DNA of 64,000 nt, taken from contig NZ_AP024652.1 of the NCBI RefSeq assembly GCF_019977315.1, positions 3,100,001 to 3,164,000 of the forward strand. Direction: 5' to 3'. The translations under genes and the position numbers were made by a program. Origin of the DNA: Arthrobacter sp. StoSoilB22 (GTDB taxonomy: Bacteria > Actinomycetota > Actinomycetes > Actinomycetales > Micrococcaceae). The notes below the pieces were generated by a model, which saw nothing but the letters and a program-made list of their open reading frames with translations, ran no database searches and was not told where the DNA came from. Positions 36,361 to 44,925 of the stretch are shown here, piece after piece (the stretch's first letter is position 1; each line of letters starts with the position of its first letter).

Positions 36361-36657
36361 TTACTTTACGACGATCGCAAGGACGTCGCGGGCGGACAGA
36401 ACGAGGTACTCGTTGCCGCCGGTCTTGACTTCGGTTCCACCGTACTTGGAGTAGATGACGACGTCGCCAACAGCTACGTCAACGGGTACGCGGTTTCCGT
36501 TGTCATCGAAGCGGCCGGGGCCGATTGCAACAACTTCGCCTTCCTGCGGCTTCTCCTGTGCGGAGTCCGGAATGACCAGGCCGGAAGCCGTGGTCTGCTC
36601 TGCTTCGAGCGGGCGAACAACAATACGATCCTCAAGAGGCTTAATCGAGACCGACAC
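36361..36657 (-). CDS. groES: 10-kDa chaperonin GroES
   Basis: A 98-residue co-chaperonin, complete: [47 protein letters not shown], then the dome/roof region and [15 protein letters not shown]. The start is GTG 36655-36657, 6 bases behind AAAGGAGAG; the ORF extends further upstream but the family N-terminus and ribosome binding site fix this start. It leads the groES-groEL operon. Confidence 0.96.
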   Translation of the reverse strand: MSVSIKPLEDRIVVRPLEAEQTTASGLVIPDSAQEKPQEGEVVAIGPGRFDDNGNRVPVDVAVGDVVIYSKYGGTEVKTGGNEYLVLSARDVLAIVVK

Positions 36658-36752
36658 TCGGACTCTCCTTTTCATGAGCTGATTCATGGACTAAGAACTA
36701 GGGTGCCTGGGCGTTCAACCGTCGTCGCGGTGCCGGAGAACGCTTGGCGTAG

Positions 36753-36824
36753 TTAGCACCCTCCGGGGGAGAGTGCTAACAAGACTCTATGTAAGCGTTA
36801 GCACTCGGTCAAGGTGAGTGCCAG
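36753..36824 (-). promoter_or_regulatory. Double CIRCE with embedded promoter of groES-groEL
   Basis: CIRCE 1 is TTAGCACCC-N9-GAGTGCTAA (36753-36779, one mismatch). CIRCE 2 is TTAGCACTC-N9-GAGTGCCAG (36798-36824, two mismatches). On the minus strand TTGACC (36807-36812) lies in the spacer of CIRCE 2, and TAGAGT (36784-36789) is 17 bases further, giving a good sigma-70-type promoter flanked by both operators. HrcA repression with heat induction follows from the known function of CIRCE. Confidence 0.93.
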
Positions 36825-36848
36825 CATTTCGTCATGGGTGAACGTCCC

Positions 36849-37211
36849 TTACCTGCCCGTCAGGTCGTCCAGATCGTAGTCTTCGCCGTCGTCATCCTCA
36901 TCCAGCGGAGCATTGCCGCGGTTCAGGTACAGCACCACGGCGGCGGCTATAGCCACGATGCCGGAGATCACCAGCGTGATAATTCCACCGGTCCGGGCGC
37001 CGCTGTAAAGTTCGCGGATGCCCCGCGCTTCATCGGTGGCGTCATTGACGCTCTTGCCGGCCACCGAGTAAGTAGCCGCATTGAAGGAATCCAACGCGAA
37101 GATAATGATCAGCAGGCCGATGCAGACCACCGCGATCACGACCCCCGCTATCAGGGCGGGGCGCGCAATCTTCGTCAGGGTGGAGGGGTGCGGTGCTGCG
37201 TTGTCTTCCAT
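36849..37211 (-). CDS. Small membrane protein, two transmembrane helices
   Basis: A 120-residue protein with helices ARPALIAGVVIAVVCIGLLIIIFAL and GGIITLVISGIVAIAAAVVLYL separated by an external loop of about 35 residues, and an acidic cytoplasmic tail (DEDDDGEDYDLDD). I do not recognise a family. It lies just upstream of the groES promoter region on the same strand and is divergent from the methyltransferase gene. Confidence 0.7.
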   Translation of the reverse strand: MEDNAAPHPSTLTKIARPALIAGVVIAVVCIGLLIIIFALDSFNAATYSVAGKSVNDATDEARGIRELYSGARTGGIITLVISGIVAIAAAVVLYLNRGNAPLDEDDDGEDYDLDDLTGR

Positions 37212-37278
37212 GAAAACAACCCTATCCGGCTGATTCGCCGGTCACGCTGTCAAGCGCCGCGCCGTTAGGCTTGATCCC

Positions 37279-38508
37279 ATGCCTCACGCACCGCAGGAAC
37301 AGATCGCACCCTTGCTGACTACTGAAGGATGGGAACTTCTTGCCTCACTGGGACCCTATCGGGAGGCCGATTCCTTCAGCGTCAACGCAGACCTCCGCAA
37401 AGCGGGTCACTCCCCGGAGCTGGTGGCTGCGGTCCTCACGCAATCCAGGCTGCGGACGCGCGCAGAGGCAAAGTTCGGCGAGTTTGCCCGGCAGATGCTC
37501 TTTACCCAAGCCGGCTTGGAGCAGGCAACGCGATTGAACGTCGCAGCCCGTCACGCCGAGCGCTTTGCGAAGGCCGGCATCTCGCACGTTGCAGACCTGG
37601 GCTGCGGCCTTGGCGCCGACTCCATGGCGATGGCGTCAATGGACATTTCCGTGACCGCAGTTGAGATGGATGAAACCACCGCCGCCTGCGCCACCATCAA
37701 TCTCATGCCCTTCCCGCATGCCACCGTGGTGCACTCCGACGCAACAACCGTGGAGCTGGACGGGGTGGACGGCGTATGGCTGGATCCCGCACGGCGAACC
37801 ACGTCCACCTCCGGAACCAAACGGATCTGGGACCCTGAAGCCTTCTCTCCCCCGTTGTCCTTCGTGGAACGCCTGGCGGCTACCGGCCGCGCCATCGGCG
37901 TCAAGATGGGTCCCGGCATCCCGCATGAGTCCGTGCCTTCAGGCTGCGAAGCCCAGTGGGTTTCGGTAGGCGGCGACGTCACCGAAGTGACCCTGTGGTT
38001 CAACGCAGTGTCCCGCCCCGGCGTGCGTCGCGCCGCGCTGGTGATTGGCGGCCAAGGCGCCGCTGAGATCACCAGCAGCGCGGATTTCGACGGCGGCCCG
38101 GTAGCCGCCGTCGGGCCTGTAGAAGGTTTCCTCTACGAACCCGATGGTGCGGTGATCCGCGCAGGACTGGTGGCCGACGTCGCCGAACGGCTGGGCGGGC
38201 ACCTGGTGGACGAGCACATTGCCTACATCTGCGCGCCTGCGCTGCACGACACTCCCTTCGCCCGTGCCTACAAGGTTCTTGAGGTGATGCCCTATAATGT
38301 CAAGGCCCTCAAGGCCTGGGTCAAGGCCAACGGAATCACTGTGCTGGACATCAAAAAGCGCGGCACGGCAGTCACTCCCGAGGAACTCCGGAAGCAGTTG
38401 CTGCCCGCCAAACCGGATAAGTCCCTTGGGACGAAAACAGCCACCCTGGTCCTCACCAGGATCGGCGAGGAGAGAGTGGCTGTTGTGGTGGAACCGGTGA
38501 CGGGCTAG
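37279..38508 (+). CDS. SAM-dependent methyltransferase with THUMP-like C-terminal domain
   Basis: A 409-residue protein. The N-terminal 85 residues are helical, followed by a class-I methyltransferase core with motif I VADLGCGLGADSMAMASM, VTAVEMDETT, and the post-motif region WLDPARRTTSTSG. The C-terminal third (YEPDGAVIRAGLVADVAERLGGHLVDEHIAYICA ... VLEVMPYNVKALKAWVKANGITVLDIKKRGTAVTPEELRKQL) is the THUMP-like domain of this actinobacterial family, suggesting an RNA substrate, but no member's target is known to me. It is preceded by a 67-base gap to the divergent membrane-protein gene. Confidence 0.85.
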   Translation: MPHAPQEQIAPLLTTEGWELLASLGPYREADSFSVNADLRKAGHSPELVAAVLTQSRLRTRAEAKFGEFARQMLFTQAGLEQATRLNVAARHAERFAKAGISHVADLGCGLGADSMAMASMDISVTAVEMDETTAACATINLMPFPHATVVHSDATTVELDGVDGVWLDPARRTTSTSGTKRIWDPEAFSPPLSFVERLAATGRAIGVKMGPGIPHESVPSGCEAQWVSVGGDVTEVTLWFNAVSRPGVRRAALVIGGQGAAEITSSADFDGGPVAAVGPVEGFLYEPDGAVIRAGLVADVAERLGGHLVDEHIAYICAPALHDTPFARAYKVLEVMPYNVKALKAWVKANGITVLDIKKRGTAVTPEELRKQLLPAKPDKSLGTKTATLVLTRIGEERVAVVVEPVTG

Positions 38509-38528
38509 CAGTCAGCGGCACCCGGCAG

Positions 38529-39341
38529 TCAGCGACGTGAAAACTCCGAGGCTTCGCGGACCTGCTCAGGGCTAGGGCGCACGCCGGTGTAGAGGACAAA
38601 TTGTTCCTCGGCTTGGATGGCAATAACTTCAGCGCCTGTGATCACCTTCTTGTCCGCTTTCCGGGCAGCACTGATAAGTGGCGTCTCGGACGGCAAAGCC
38701 ACGACGTCAAACACTACTTGCGCCGCGGCAATCGTGGCGTCGTCGAAGGACTGCGCTGTTTCGTCCGCACCTGCCATTCCCAACGGCGTGACGTTGATGA
38801 TGAGATCAGCTGTGGAGCCGTTGACGTCATCCTGCCAGGCGAAGCCGTAAAGATCTGCCAGTGCACGGCCGGTGTCCTCGTTGCGGGCCACGATGGTGAC
38901 GGCGGTGAACCCGGCGTCCCGAAGTGCTGCGGCTACGGCCTTGGCCATACCGCCTGCACCGCGGAGGAGCACGCTGTGGCTGCTGGGAACCTGGTGGTCC
39001 TTTAGCAGCCGGGCAATGGCGATGTAGTCCGTGTTGTAGGCAGTCAGCACGCCATTGTCGTTGACGATGGTGTTCACCGAATCAATGGCCTTGGCCGACG
39101 GATCCATCACGTCAACCAACGGGATGACGGCTTCCTTGTACGGCATGGAAACCGCGGCGCCCCGGATCGGGAGGCCGCGGATGCCAGCCACTGCAAGAGT
39201 GATGTCCGCAGGGGCGAATGCTTTGTAGACAAAGTTCAGGCCGAGCAGATCGTACAAATAATTGTGGAACCGGGTGCCGATATTGCTGGGCCGGGCCGCA
39301 AGCGAAATGCACAGGGACATGTCTTTGTTCAGGATTGGCAT
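38529..39341 (-). CDS. Shikimate 5-dehydrogenase-like protein
   Basis: A 270-residue AroE-family protein: SLAARPSNIGTRFHNYLYDLLGLNFVYKAF (instead of the usual GxPIxHSxSP substrate loop), VSMPYKEAVIPLVD (catalytic Lys), INT-like NTIVNDNGVLTAYNTDYIAI (Asn/Asp), and the NADP-binding VLLRGAGGMAKAVAAAL and INVTPLGMAG. The altered N-terminal substrate loop sets it apart from housekeeping AroE and fits the shikimate-dehydrogenase-like (YdiB/Sdh-L) paralogues. The start is uncertain between ATG 39341 and GTG 39356. It follows rpmJ by 38 bases on the same strand and may share the zinc-starvation transcript. Confidence 0.8.
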   Translation of the reverse strand: MPILNKDMSLCISLAARPSNIGTRFHNYLYDLLGLNFVYKAFAPADITLAVAGIRGLPIRGAAVSMPYKEAVIPLVDVMDPSAKAIDSVNTIVNDNGVLTAYNTDYIAIARLLKDHQVPSSHSVLLRGAGGMAKAVAAALRDAGFTAVTIVARNEDTGRALADLYGFAWQDDVNGSTADLIINVTPLGMAGADETAQSFDDATIAAAQVVFDVVALPSETPLISAARKADKKVITGAEVIAIQAEEQFVLYTGVRPSPEQVREASEFSRR

Positions 39342-39379
39342 TCCCCCATTAAACACGCCCCTTTATCACCGACGTGCGG

Positions 39380-39502
39380 TTAGCCCTGCCGCGCCTTCAT
39401 CCGCGGATTGTTCTTGTTGATGACGAAGGTACGCCCGCGCCTGCGCACAATCTGGGCGCCGGGGATCTTCTTGAGGGCACGCAGCGAATTCCTGACCTTC
39501 AT
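39380..39502 (-). CDS. rpmJ: Ribosomal protein L36, zinc-independent paralogue
   Basis: A 40-residue bL36: [21 protein letters not shown], then [19 protein letters not shown]. It has none of the zinc-binding Cys/His residues of the C+ form, so it is the C- type that bacteria use to replace the zinc protein under zinc limitation. ATG 39500-39502 is preceded by AAAGGAGA. It lies 29 bases after the COG0523 gene, behind a Zur-like palindrome. Regulation by Zur is inferred from that and from the known pattern of the regulon. Confidence 0.93.
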   Translation of the reverse strand: MKVRNSLRALKKIPGAQIVRRRGRTFVINKNNPRMKARQG

Positions 39503-39531
39503 GGTGTTTCTCCTTTGGTTGGGTGGTTGGT

Positions 39532-40677
39532 TTAAAGGGCGTCGCTGAGTTCCAGGGGGTCGTCCCACACGCCGAAATCCTGCTGCATTTCAGCTTGGGT
39601 GAGTTGGCAACCGTCCAGGAGCCCGCGAAATTCCCGGGCGTCGATGTCCTCCGAAAGGCCGGTGATCGCCAGCACAGTTCCACGGTCGCCGCGGCTGGGA
39701 TGCCAGTCCAGGACAGAGTCGACGTCGGCACCCGCCTTTCCGGGGTGCGCCTGGCCAGGTTCGGCCGAGTCCGCCAGCCATTTCCCGGTACTTTCGAGCC
39801 AGACCCTAGGCCCAATACCTTGGACGGCGATCCTTGTTTTCGGCGCTGATGCGATCCAGAGGCGGCCTCGCAGCCAGTGCGTTCCGGCGGCCAGTTGGGG
39901 CAGGGCTTCGCGGAAGCGTCCCGGATGCAGCGGCCGACCCACTTTGTGGAGCACCGTCCGGTAGGACCCACCCCCATCGCTGACGGGCACACGCACGACG
40001 CCGGGACGGTTGCGTGCCGCCGCTTCAGCGTCGTCGAAGCATCCCGGCCTGTAGGCGTCAGCGGCGCCAATGACGCCTGCGTGGGACGCCAACTGGCCAA
40101 GCAACTGGACACCCAACTGCCACTGCGAAGTGCCTTCGCGAGGTTCGCCGCTCAGCACTGCACCCAGGCCGGGGTGCACCATCACCGTATCCACCTGCCC
40201 GAACTCGCCGATCAGGAATTCTCCGCTGGTTCGCTCATCTGTGGGCATGGACGTAAACCCGGACTCGAACAGCGTGTGACGGTCCCAAATATGGTCATCC
40301 AAGTCCGCAGGGTCCAAAGCCAGTACGGCGTTGTCTATCACCGCAGGGCGGCTCAGGCCACGCCGAAGCTCGCCAACGGCCATGCCGGCCGCAACGCCGG
40401 GAGGGAGGCCCAGCACTACATGGTCGAAACCGCAGGAGGCGAGACGTTCCGCCGTCGGGACTACATCTAATCTGACAGTGCAGCTGAGGCAACCATGCTC
40501 CAGAACTGTGGTTTCGCGCTCAAACAACTGGCCGTTCCGGTATACCCGCCGCAGGACCATCGAGCCATCAAGGAGATCGTGAAGGACCACCACGGAATTG
40601 GCGTGGGTTTGGCCGAGCCGGGCAGCGGCGGACTCGCGGCATTGGGTGTCCAAGGAACTGACAACTGTGAGATGCAT
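39532..40677 (-). CDS. COG0523 (CobW/G3E)-like protein with degenerate P-loop
   Basis: A 381-residue protein recognisable by its C-terminal CobW-type domain ([32 protein letters not shown] ... [11 protein letters not shown] ... [31 protein letters not shown]). At the N-terminus the place of the Walker A loop is [19 protein letters not shown], without GxxGxGKT, and the metal-site CxCC is CLSC (Cys63, Cys66, with Ser65). GTP hydrolysis is therefore unlikely, although a metal site may remain. Relatives with CxSC are common in actinobacteria. Located directly behind a Zur-like box and in front of zinc-free L36, it probably serves zinc allocation. The ATG has no clear ribosome binding site. Confidence 0.8.
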   Translation of the reverse strand: MHLTVVSSLDTQCRESAAARLGQTHANSVVVLHDLLDGSMVLRRVYRNGQLFERETTVLEHGCLSCTVRLDVVPTAERLASCGFDHVVLGLPPGVAAGMAVGELRRGLSRPAVIDNAVLALDPADLDDHIWDRHTLFESGFTSMPTDERTSGEFLIGEFGQVDTVMVHPGLGAVLSGEPREGTSQWQLGVQLLGQLASHAGVIGAADAYRPGCFDDAEAAARNRPGVVRVPVSDGGGSYRTVLHKVGRPLHPGRFREALPQLAAGTHWLRGRLWIASAPKTRIAVQGIGPRVWLESTGKWLADSAEPGQAHPGKAGADVDSVLDWHPSRGDRGTVLAITGLSEDIDAREFRGLLDGCQLTQAEMQQDFGVWDDPLELSDAL

Positions 40678-40686
40678 GCAGCGATT

Positions 40687-40709
40687 CTATTGAGAAGCAT
40701 TCTCAATAG
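40687..40709 (-). promoter_or_regulatory. Zur-like operator
   Basis: A 23-base palindrome with 10-bp arms (CTATTGAGAA and TTCTCAATAG) around GCA. Its core TGAGAAGCATTCTCA fits the actinobacterial Zur pattern TGAnAAnCATTnTCA as I recall it. It ends 10 bases upstream of the COG0523 start codon, so bound Zur would cover the promoter or transcript start. The remaining 135 bases to the divergent ybdK-type gene show nothing else clear. Confidence 0.75.
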
Positions 40710-40844
40710 CAAATGACGGGACTTTCCCCCTAGCAAGACCACAGCAGAAACCTGCGTTCCAGCTGCATTAGACTTGTTCCGACCGCTGGCGGCCCCACAG
40801 CGGGGAACCGTGTCCGGCTGAGACAAGACAAATGAGGGGACTAC

Positions 40845-41996
40845 GTGCAGATTGATTTTGCGCCATCCAGGCAATCGACACTGGGTGTGGAATGGGAGTT
40901 GGCGCTCGTCAATGCACGCACCGGGGAACTGGTATCAGTGGCCAACGACGTCCTCAAAGGCGTCGCCGCGAACCACCCCGACCTCAACGAGGACGACGAA
41001 CACCCCCATATCAAGCGCGAACTGCTCCTCAATACGGTGGAACTGGTCACCGGGATCTGCGAAACAGTCAAAGACGCCAAGGAAGACCTCAGCCGCTCCC
41101 TGGCCGCCGTGCGTGAAGTCACCGATCCCATGGGCGTGGAAGTCTTCTGCGCAGGCAGCCACCCCTTCAGCCCTCCCCTGCTCCAGCCCGTCACGGACAA
41201 GGAGCGTTATGCCAAGCTCATTGAGCGGACCCAATGGTGGGGACGCCAAATGGTGATCTACGGTGTTCACGTCCACGTGGGCATCGACCGCAAGGAAAAG
41301 GTCCTTCCCATCCTGGACGGGCTGGTCAACTACTTCCCGCACTTCCAAGCCCTGTCCGCCTCAAGCCCTTACTGGGCCGGAGAAGAGACCGGCTACGCCT
41401 CCCAGCGTGCGCTCATGTTCCAGCAGCTTCCCACCGCAGGCCTCCCCTTCCAATTCGACACGTGGGAGGCGTACGAGTCCTATGTCCAGGACATGTTCAC
41501 CACCGGCGTCATCGATGCGACCTCAGAAATCCGCTGGGACATCCGCCCGGTGGCCAACCTTGGGACCATCGAGATGCGCATCTGCGACGGGCTGGCCACT
41601 CTTGAAGAAGTAGGAGCCATTGCCGCGCTGACCCAATGCCTGGTGGACGAGTTCTCCTCCATCCTTGATGCAGGCGGCAGCATCCCCACCATGCCGCCCT
41701 GGCATGTGCAGGAGAATAAATGGCGGGCCGCGCGTTACGGCATGGAAGCCATCATCATCCTCGACGCCGAAGGCAACGAGCAGCTTGTCACAGAGCACCT
41801 CACGGAGACCGTCGCACGGCTTGAGCCCGTGGCAGCAAAGCTCGGCTGCTCCGAAGAATTGGCAGACGTCCTGAAGATCATTGAGCGTGGGGCAAGCTAC
41901 CAGCGCCAGCGCCGCGTCGCCGCCGAACACAACGGTGACCTGCAGGCAGTGGTCATGGACCTCGTGCACCAAATGCGCAAAGGACCTGACGCCTAG
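40845..41996 (+). CDS. ybdK: Carboxylate-amine / glutamate-cysteine ligase, YbdK family
   Basis: A 383-residue GCS2-family enzyme. It has TLGVEWELALVNARTG (acidic metal ligands), HIKRELLLNTVELVTG, CAGSHPFSPP, VIYGVHVHVGID, and RWDIRPVANLGTIEMRICDGL, all typical of YbdK/EgtA-like GCS2 proteins. YbdK has weak gamma-glutamylcysteine synthetase activity in vitro; mycothiol producers do not need glutathione, so another carboxylate-amine coupling may be its task. GTG 40845 follows GAGGGGA. It is divergent from the Zur-box operon and converges on tsaD. Confidence 0.88.
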   Translation: MQIDFAPSRQSTLGVEWELALVNARTGELVSVANDVLKGVAANHPDLNEDDEHPHIKRELLLNTVELVTGICETVKDAKEDLSRSLAAVREVTDPMGVEVFCAGSHPFSPPLLQPVTDKERYAKLIERTQWWGRQMVIYGVHVHVGIDRKEKVLPILDGLVNYFPHFQALSASSPYWAGEETGYASQRALMFQQLPTAGLPFQFDTWEAYESYVQDMFTTGVIDATSEIRWDIRPVANLGTIEMRICDGLATLEEVGAIAALTQCLVDEFSSILDAGGSIPTMPPWHVQENKWRAARYGMEAIIILDAEGNEQLVTEHLTETVARLEPVAAKLGCSEELADVLKIIERGASYQRQRRVAAEHNGDLQAVVMDLVHQMRKGPDA

Positions 41997-42006
41997 TTCC
42001 CTGTTT

Positions 42007-42027
42007 GCCTGAGTCTGAAGCTCAGGC
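42007..42027 (-). terminator. Hairpin between convergent ybdK and tsaD
   Basis: GCCTGAG-tctgaag-CTCAGGC, a 7-bp stem that overlaps the tsaD stop codon. On the minus strand it is followed by AAACAGG, so it is at best a weak bidirectional terminator. Confidence 0.35.
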
Positions 42028-43170
42028 GGGCACTGACACCGTGGTCACCGGCATGGAGGAATCCGGCGCGAAGGAGACTCCGCTGGGGCCGATGCCGGCC
42101 ATGATCAGCTGGGCACCGAGCGCCGCAACCATGGCGCCGTTATCCGTGCACAGGTCCAGCGGCGGGACATGGAGCTTGATTCCGGCGGAAGTACACCGCT
42201 GCCCGGTCAGTTCCCGAAGCCGAGAGTTCGCTGCTACTCCCCCACCAAGCAAGACGTCCGTGATGCCATGCTCTTTGCAGGCCAGGACTGCTTTGGAACT
42301 GATGACGTCCACCACGGCTTCCTGGAACGCTGCGGCGATGTCCGCCACGGGGACTTCCTCGCCTCGGGCTTCGAATTGCTCAACGCACCGCGCCACGGCC
42401 GTCTTCAGTCCGCTGAAAGACCAGTCATAGCGGTGCGGGCCCTTTTCCTCCGCAGTACCCATGTACTTGGGCTGCGTCAGGCCGCGAGGGAAGCGGATGG
42501 ACTTGGGGTTACCCTGACGCGCCAATTTGTCGATGGCCGGGCCACCGGGATACCCGAGGCCAAGGATGCGGGCCACTTTGTCGTAGGCTTCGCCGGCCGC
42601 GTCGTCAATGGTTGAACCGAGAAGCTCGACGTCGTCCGTGATGCTGCGGATGCGCAGGATTTCCGTATGCCCGCCCGAGACCAGGAGGGCTCCGAGGTTC
42701 TCCGGCAGCTTGCCGGCTCCCAAGCCGGCGGCAGCACCGGCGTCGTTCTTTCCCTCAGTTCCTTGACGTCCGTTCAGGAGTCCCACGCCCACATGCGCCA
42801 CCAGATGGTTGATGGCGTACAGCGGTTTTCCCGTGGCCACAGCCAGCGCCTTGGCAGCACAGACGCCTACCATGAGCGCACCTGCCAAGCCGGGACCGGA
42901 TGTCACGGCAATGGCATCAATCTCGTCCAAGGTGACACCGGCTTCATGCAGCGACTCCTGCAAAGTGGGCACAAAAGCGTCCAGGTGCGCGCGCGACGCG
43001 ATCTCCGGGATGACACCGCCGAAGCGGACATGCTCATCCATGGACGAGGACACGGTGTTGGTCAAGAGGGTGGTCCCCCGCACGATCCCCACGCCAGTCT
43101 CATCGCAGGAAGACTCGATGCCCAGCACCAGCGGCTGCTGCTTTGACTGTTCCGGATACTGCCCGCTCAC
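42022..43170 (-). CDS. tsaD: tRNA N6-adenosine threonylcarbamoyltransferase
   Basis: A 382-residue Kae1/TsaD protein, transferring the threonylcarbamoyl group to A37 of ANN-decoding tRNAs. ASKHA features: [16 protein letters not shown], the iron-binding HxxxH motif in [24 protein letters not shown], and [16 protein letters not shown]. The N-terminal 12 residues before LVLGIESS are a short extension. It is the last gene of the alr-tsaE-tsaB-rimI-tsaD operon; its GTG overlaps the rimI stop by 4 bases (GTGA). Confidence 0.96.
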   Translation of the reverse strand: MSGQYPEQSKQQPLVLGIESSCDETGVGIVRGTTLLTNTVSSSMDEHVRFGGVIPEIASRAHLDAFVPTLQESLHEAGVTLDEIDAIAVTSGPGLAGALMVGVCAAKALAVATGKPLYAINHLVAHVGVGLLNGRQGTEGKNDAGAAAGLGAGKLPENLGALLVSGGHTEILRIRSITDDVELLGSTIDDAAGEAYDKVARILGLGYPGGPAIDKLARQGNPKSIRFPRGLTQPKYMGTAEEKGPHRYDWSFSGLKTAVARCVEQFEARGEEVPVADIAAAFQEAVVDVISSKAVLACKEHGITDVLLGGGVAANSRLRELTGQRCTSAGIKLHVPPLDLCTDNGAMVAALGAQLIMAGIGPSGVSFAPDSSMPVTTVSVPA

Positions 43171-43679
43171 GCCGTGGCTCCTTCGTGGGACTGTGGTTTG
43201 TTCAGTTCAAGACGCATGATCAGGGCGTCCGTGCCGTCCCGGTAATAGCGGGGACGCACGTGGATCTGCTCGAAGCCGAACCGCAAGTACAGCTGCTGGG
43301 CCCGGGGGTTGTCCGCCCGGACCTCCAGCAGGACGTCTGCCGCACGGCGGCGACGCGCTTCATCAATCAGTTCAGTCAGGACAGCCGAACCGATGCCCTT
43401 GCCCTCGAATTCAGGCACGACGGCGATCGTCTGGACGTCCGCGATCGGCTCAATACACATCAACCCGGCGTAGGCCACGATCTCCCCGGAAACCTCCGCC
43501 ACCACGTACCGCCGCGTCTCGGGCTGGGCCAATTCGTCGAAGAACATCTGCAACGGCCAGGCATCCACGGGGAACAACCGGCGCTCCAACGTCTCCACCG
43601 CCGGGATATCAGCCTCGGTCATGTCCCGCAGGGAAACACCGGCGAGTTCCAGCTTGGGTGAGAATTTCCTTTCGGTCAC
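43167..43679 (-). CDS. rimI: Ribosomal-protein-alanine N-acetyltransferase RimI
   Basis: A 170-residue [40 protein letters not shown] at the start, [27 protein letters not shown] as the acetyl-CoA loop, and [29 protein letters not shown] as the C-terminal conserved block. RimI acetylates the N-terminus of ribosomal protein S18 and is typically next to tsaB/tsaD. It overlaps both neighbours by 4 bases. Confidence 0.93.
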   Translation of the reverse strand: MTERKFSPKLELAGVSLRDMTEADIPAVETLERRLFPVDAWPLQMFFDELAQPETRRYVVAEVSGEIVAYAGLMCIEPIADVQTIAVVPEFEGKGIGSAVLTELIDEARRRRAADVLLEVRADNPRAQQLYLRFGFEQIHVRPRYYRDGTDALIMRLELNKPQSHEGATA

Positions 43680-44347
43680 AGCGCACGCTTCCTGGGTCCA
43701 GGCACCTGGGCATCGGATTCGCGCAGATACAACGGTGTAGAGTCCAGCAAGGTCTGACCGGCCGTGAGCTTTGCCAAAGCGAACTGCCCCAGCGAGGCCG
43801 CGTCCGGCTGGGTCTGAGCGAAATCAACGTCCGCAGTGAGGACATCGGCGTACAAACCTGCACCCGCCCCAAACACCGGCAAGTCCGGGAGCTCGGAGGC
43901 GAAACCCACATGAGGGCCGTCCACGAGTTCCGGAAGCTGTCCGTCAGCCAGCACATACCGGGCCCAATAAACCTCTTTGCGTCGGGCATCGGTAGCCACA
44001 AGGAACTCGGGTGTGGAGGCCGTTGACTCCGCAACTTCCAAGGCAATGGCGTCCAGGCTCATCAGCCCATACAACGGCTTGTTCCATACGTAGGCGAGGG
44101 TGCGGGCCGTCGCAATGCCGGAACGGAGTCCGGTGAACGGGCCGGGTCCCACACCCGTGACGATCGCGTCAATGTCAGCGCCGGTGACACCGGCACCGGC
44201 CAAAAGCTTTGCGATCCCGGGAGCAAGGACTTCGGCGTGGCTGCGCGTATCCTCCGTGGCGAAAGATTCCACCACGGACTCCATGGCATCGTCCGAAATC
44301 AGCGCCGCGCTGGCAACCGCCGACGTATCAATGGCCAGGATCAGCAT
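43676..44347 (-). CDS. tsaB: tRNA threonylcarbamoyladenosine synthesis protein TsaB
   Basis: A 223-residue inactive ASKHA partner of TsaD: LILAIDTSAVASAALI, GVGPGPFTGLRSGIATARTLAYVW and SLDAIALEVAE are the family blocks. TsaB dimerises with TsaD and recruits TsaE in t6A synthesis. It overlaps tsaE by 7 bases and rimI by 4. Confidence 0.94.
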   Translation of the reverse strand: MLILAIDTSAVASAALISDDAMESVVESFATEDTRSHAEVLAPGIAKLLAGAGVTGADIDAIVTGVGPGPFTGLRSGIATARTLAYVWNKPLYGLMSLDAIALEVAESTASTPEFLVATDARRKEVYWARYVLADGQLPELVDGPHVGFASELPDLPVFGAGAGLYADVLTADVDFAQTQPDAASLGQFALAKLTAGQTLLDSTPLYLRESDAQVPGPRKRAL

Positions 44348-44925
44348 GAGAGACCTTCCACAGGTGAAGTAGTTTCAAGGACCTGCGGCGCTTCGGCCCA
44401 GCGGGGACCGAATCCACGGAAAACAATGGTGCGGGGCTCGTCGTCGTCATCGGTGTCGAAGTCCATAACGTCACCGTCCGTGGTGGGCGCAGCGGCTCCT
44501 CCCCCAACGGACCGGTGCAGGTCAACCTCCAGACGGCTGTCCGAGAGATGCTCCACCCGGTCCCTGCCCCACTCCACCACGGTGACCGCTGTATCCATGG
44601 TGTTCTCAAGATCGATGTCGTCGATCTCCGCTGCCGAGTCCAGCCGGTAAGCATCAACATGGACCAGGTCCGGACCACCGGGCCTGGGGCCATCCGGGAG
44701 ATTAGGGTGGATCCGTACCAGGACAAACGTTGGCGAAATGATGCCTGCACGCACCCCCAGGCCTTCGCCAAGTCCCTGGGTGAACGTGGTCTTGCCCGCA
44801 CCCAGCTCGCCTGTCAGGACCAGGAGATCCCCGGCCTCAAGCACCCCGCCCACAGCTGCTGCGAGCGCGTGTGTCTGTTCCGCCGTCGTGACTGTGAGCG
44901 TGCGCTCCCACTGGGCTTCGCTCAC
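44341..44925 (-). CDS. tsaE: tRNA threonylcarbamoyladenosine synthesis ATPase TsaE
   Basis: A 194-residue P-loop protein with LTGELGAGKTTFTQGLGEGLGV (Walker A), ISPTFVLVRIH and HVDAYRLDSAAEIDDIDLE, and a VVEWGRDRVE strand. The C-terminal 45 residues, including an acidic DFDTDDDDEP stretch, extend beyond the compact family core, as in other actinobacteria. It powers the TsaBD complex. GTG start overlapping the alr stop by 4 bases. Confidence 0.94.
   Translation of the reverse strand: MSEAQWERTLTVTTAEQTHALAAAVGGVLEAGDLLVLTGELGAGKTTFTQGLGEGLGVRAGIISPTFVLVRIHPNLPDGPRPGGPDLVHVDAYRLDSAAEIDDIDLENTMDTAVTVVEWGRDRVEHLSDSRLEVDLHRSVGGGAAAPTTDGDVMDFDTDDDDEPRTIVFRGFGPRWAEAPQVLETTSPVEGLSC

Noticed and set aside
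38506..38530. Direct repeat GCAGTCAGCG at the methyltransferase/AroE-like gene junction
   Set aside because: Short and adjacent to stop codons; too little to support a function.
40678..40844. A second operator or leader gene in the COG0523-ybdK intergenic region
   Set aside because: Apart from the palindrome at 40687-40709 no repeat, hairpin or start with ribosome binding site could be supported.
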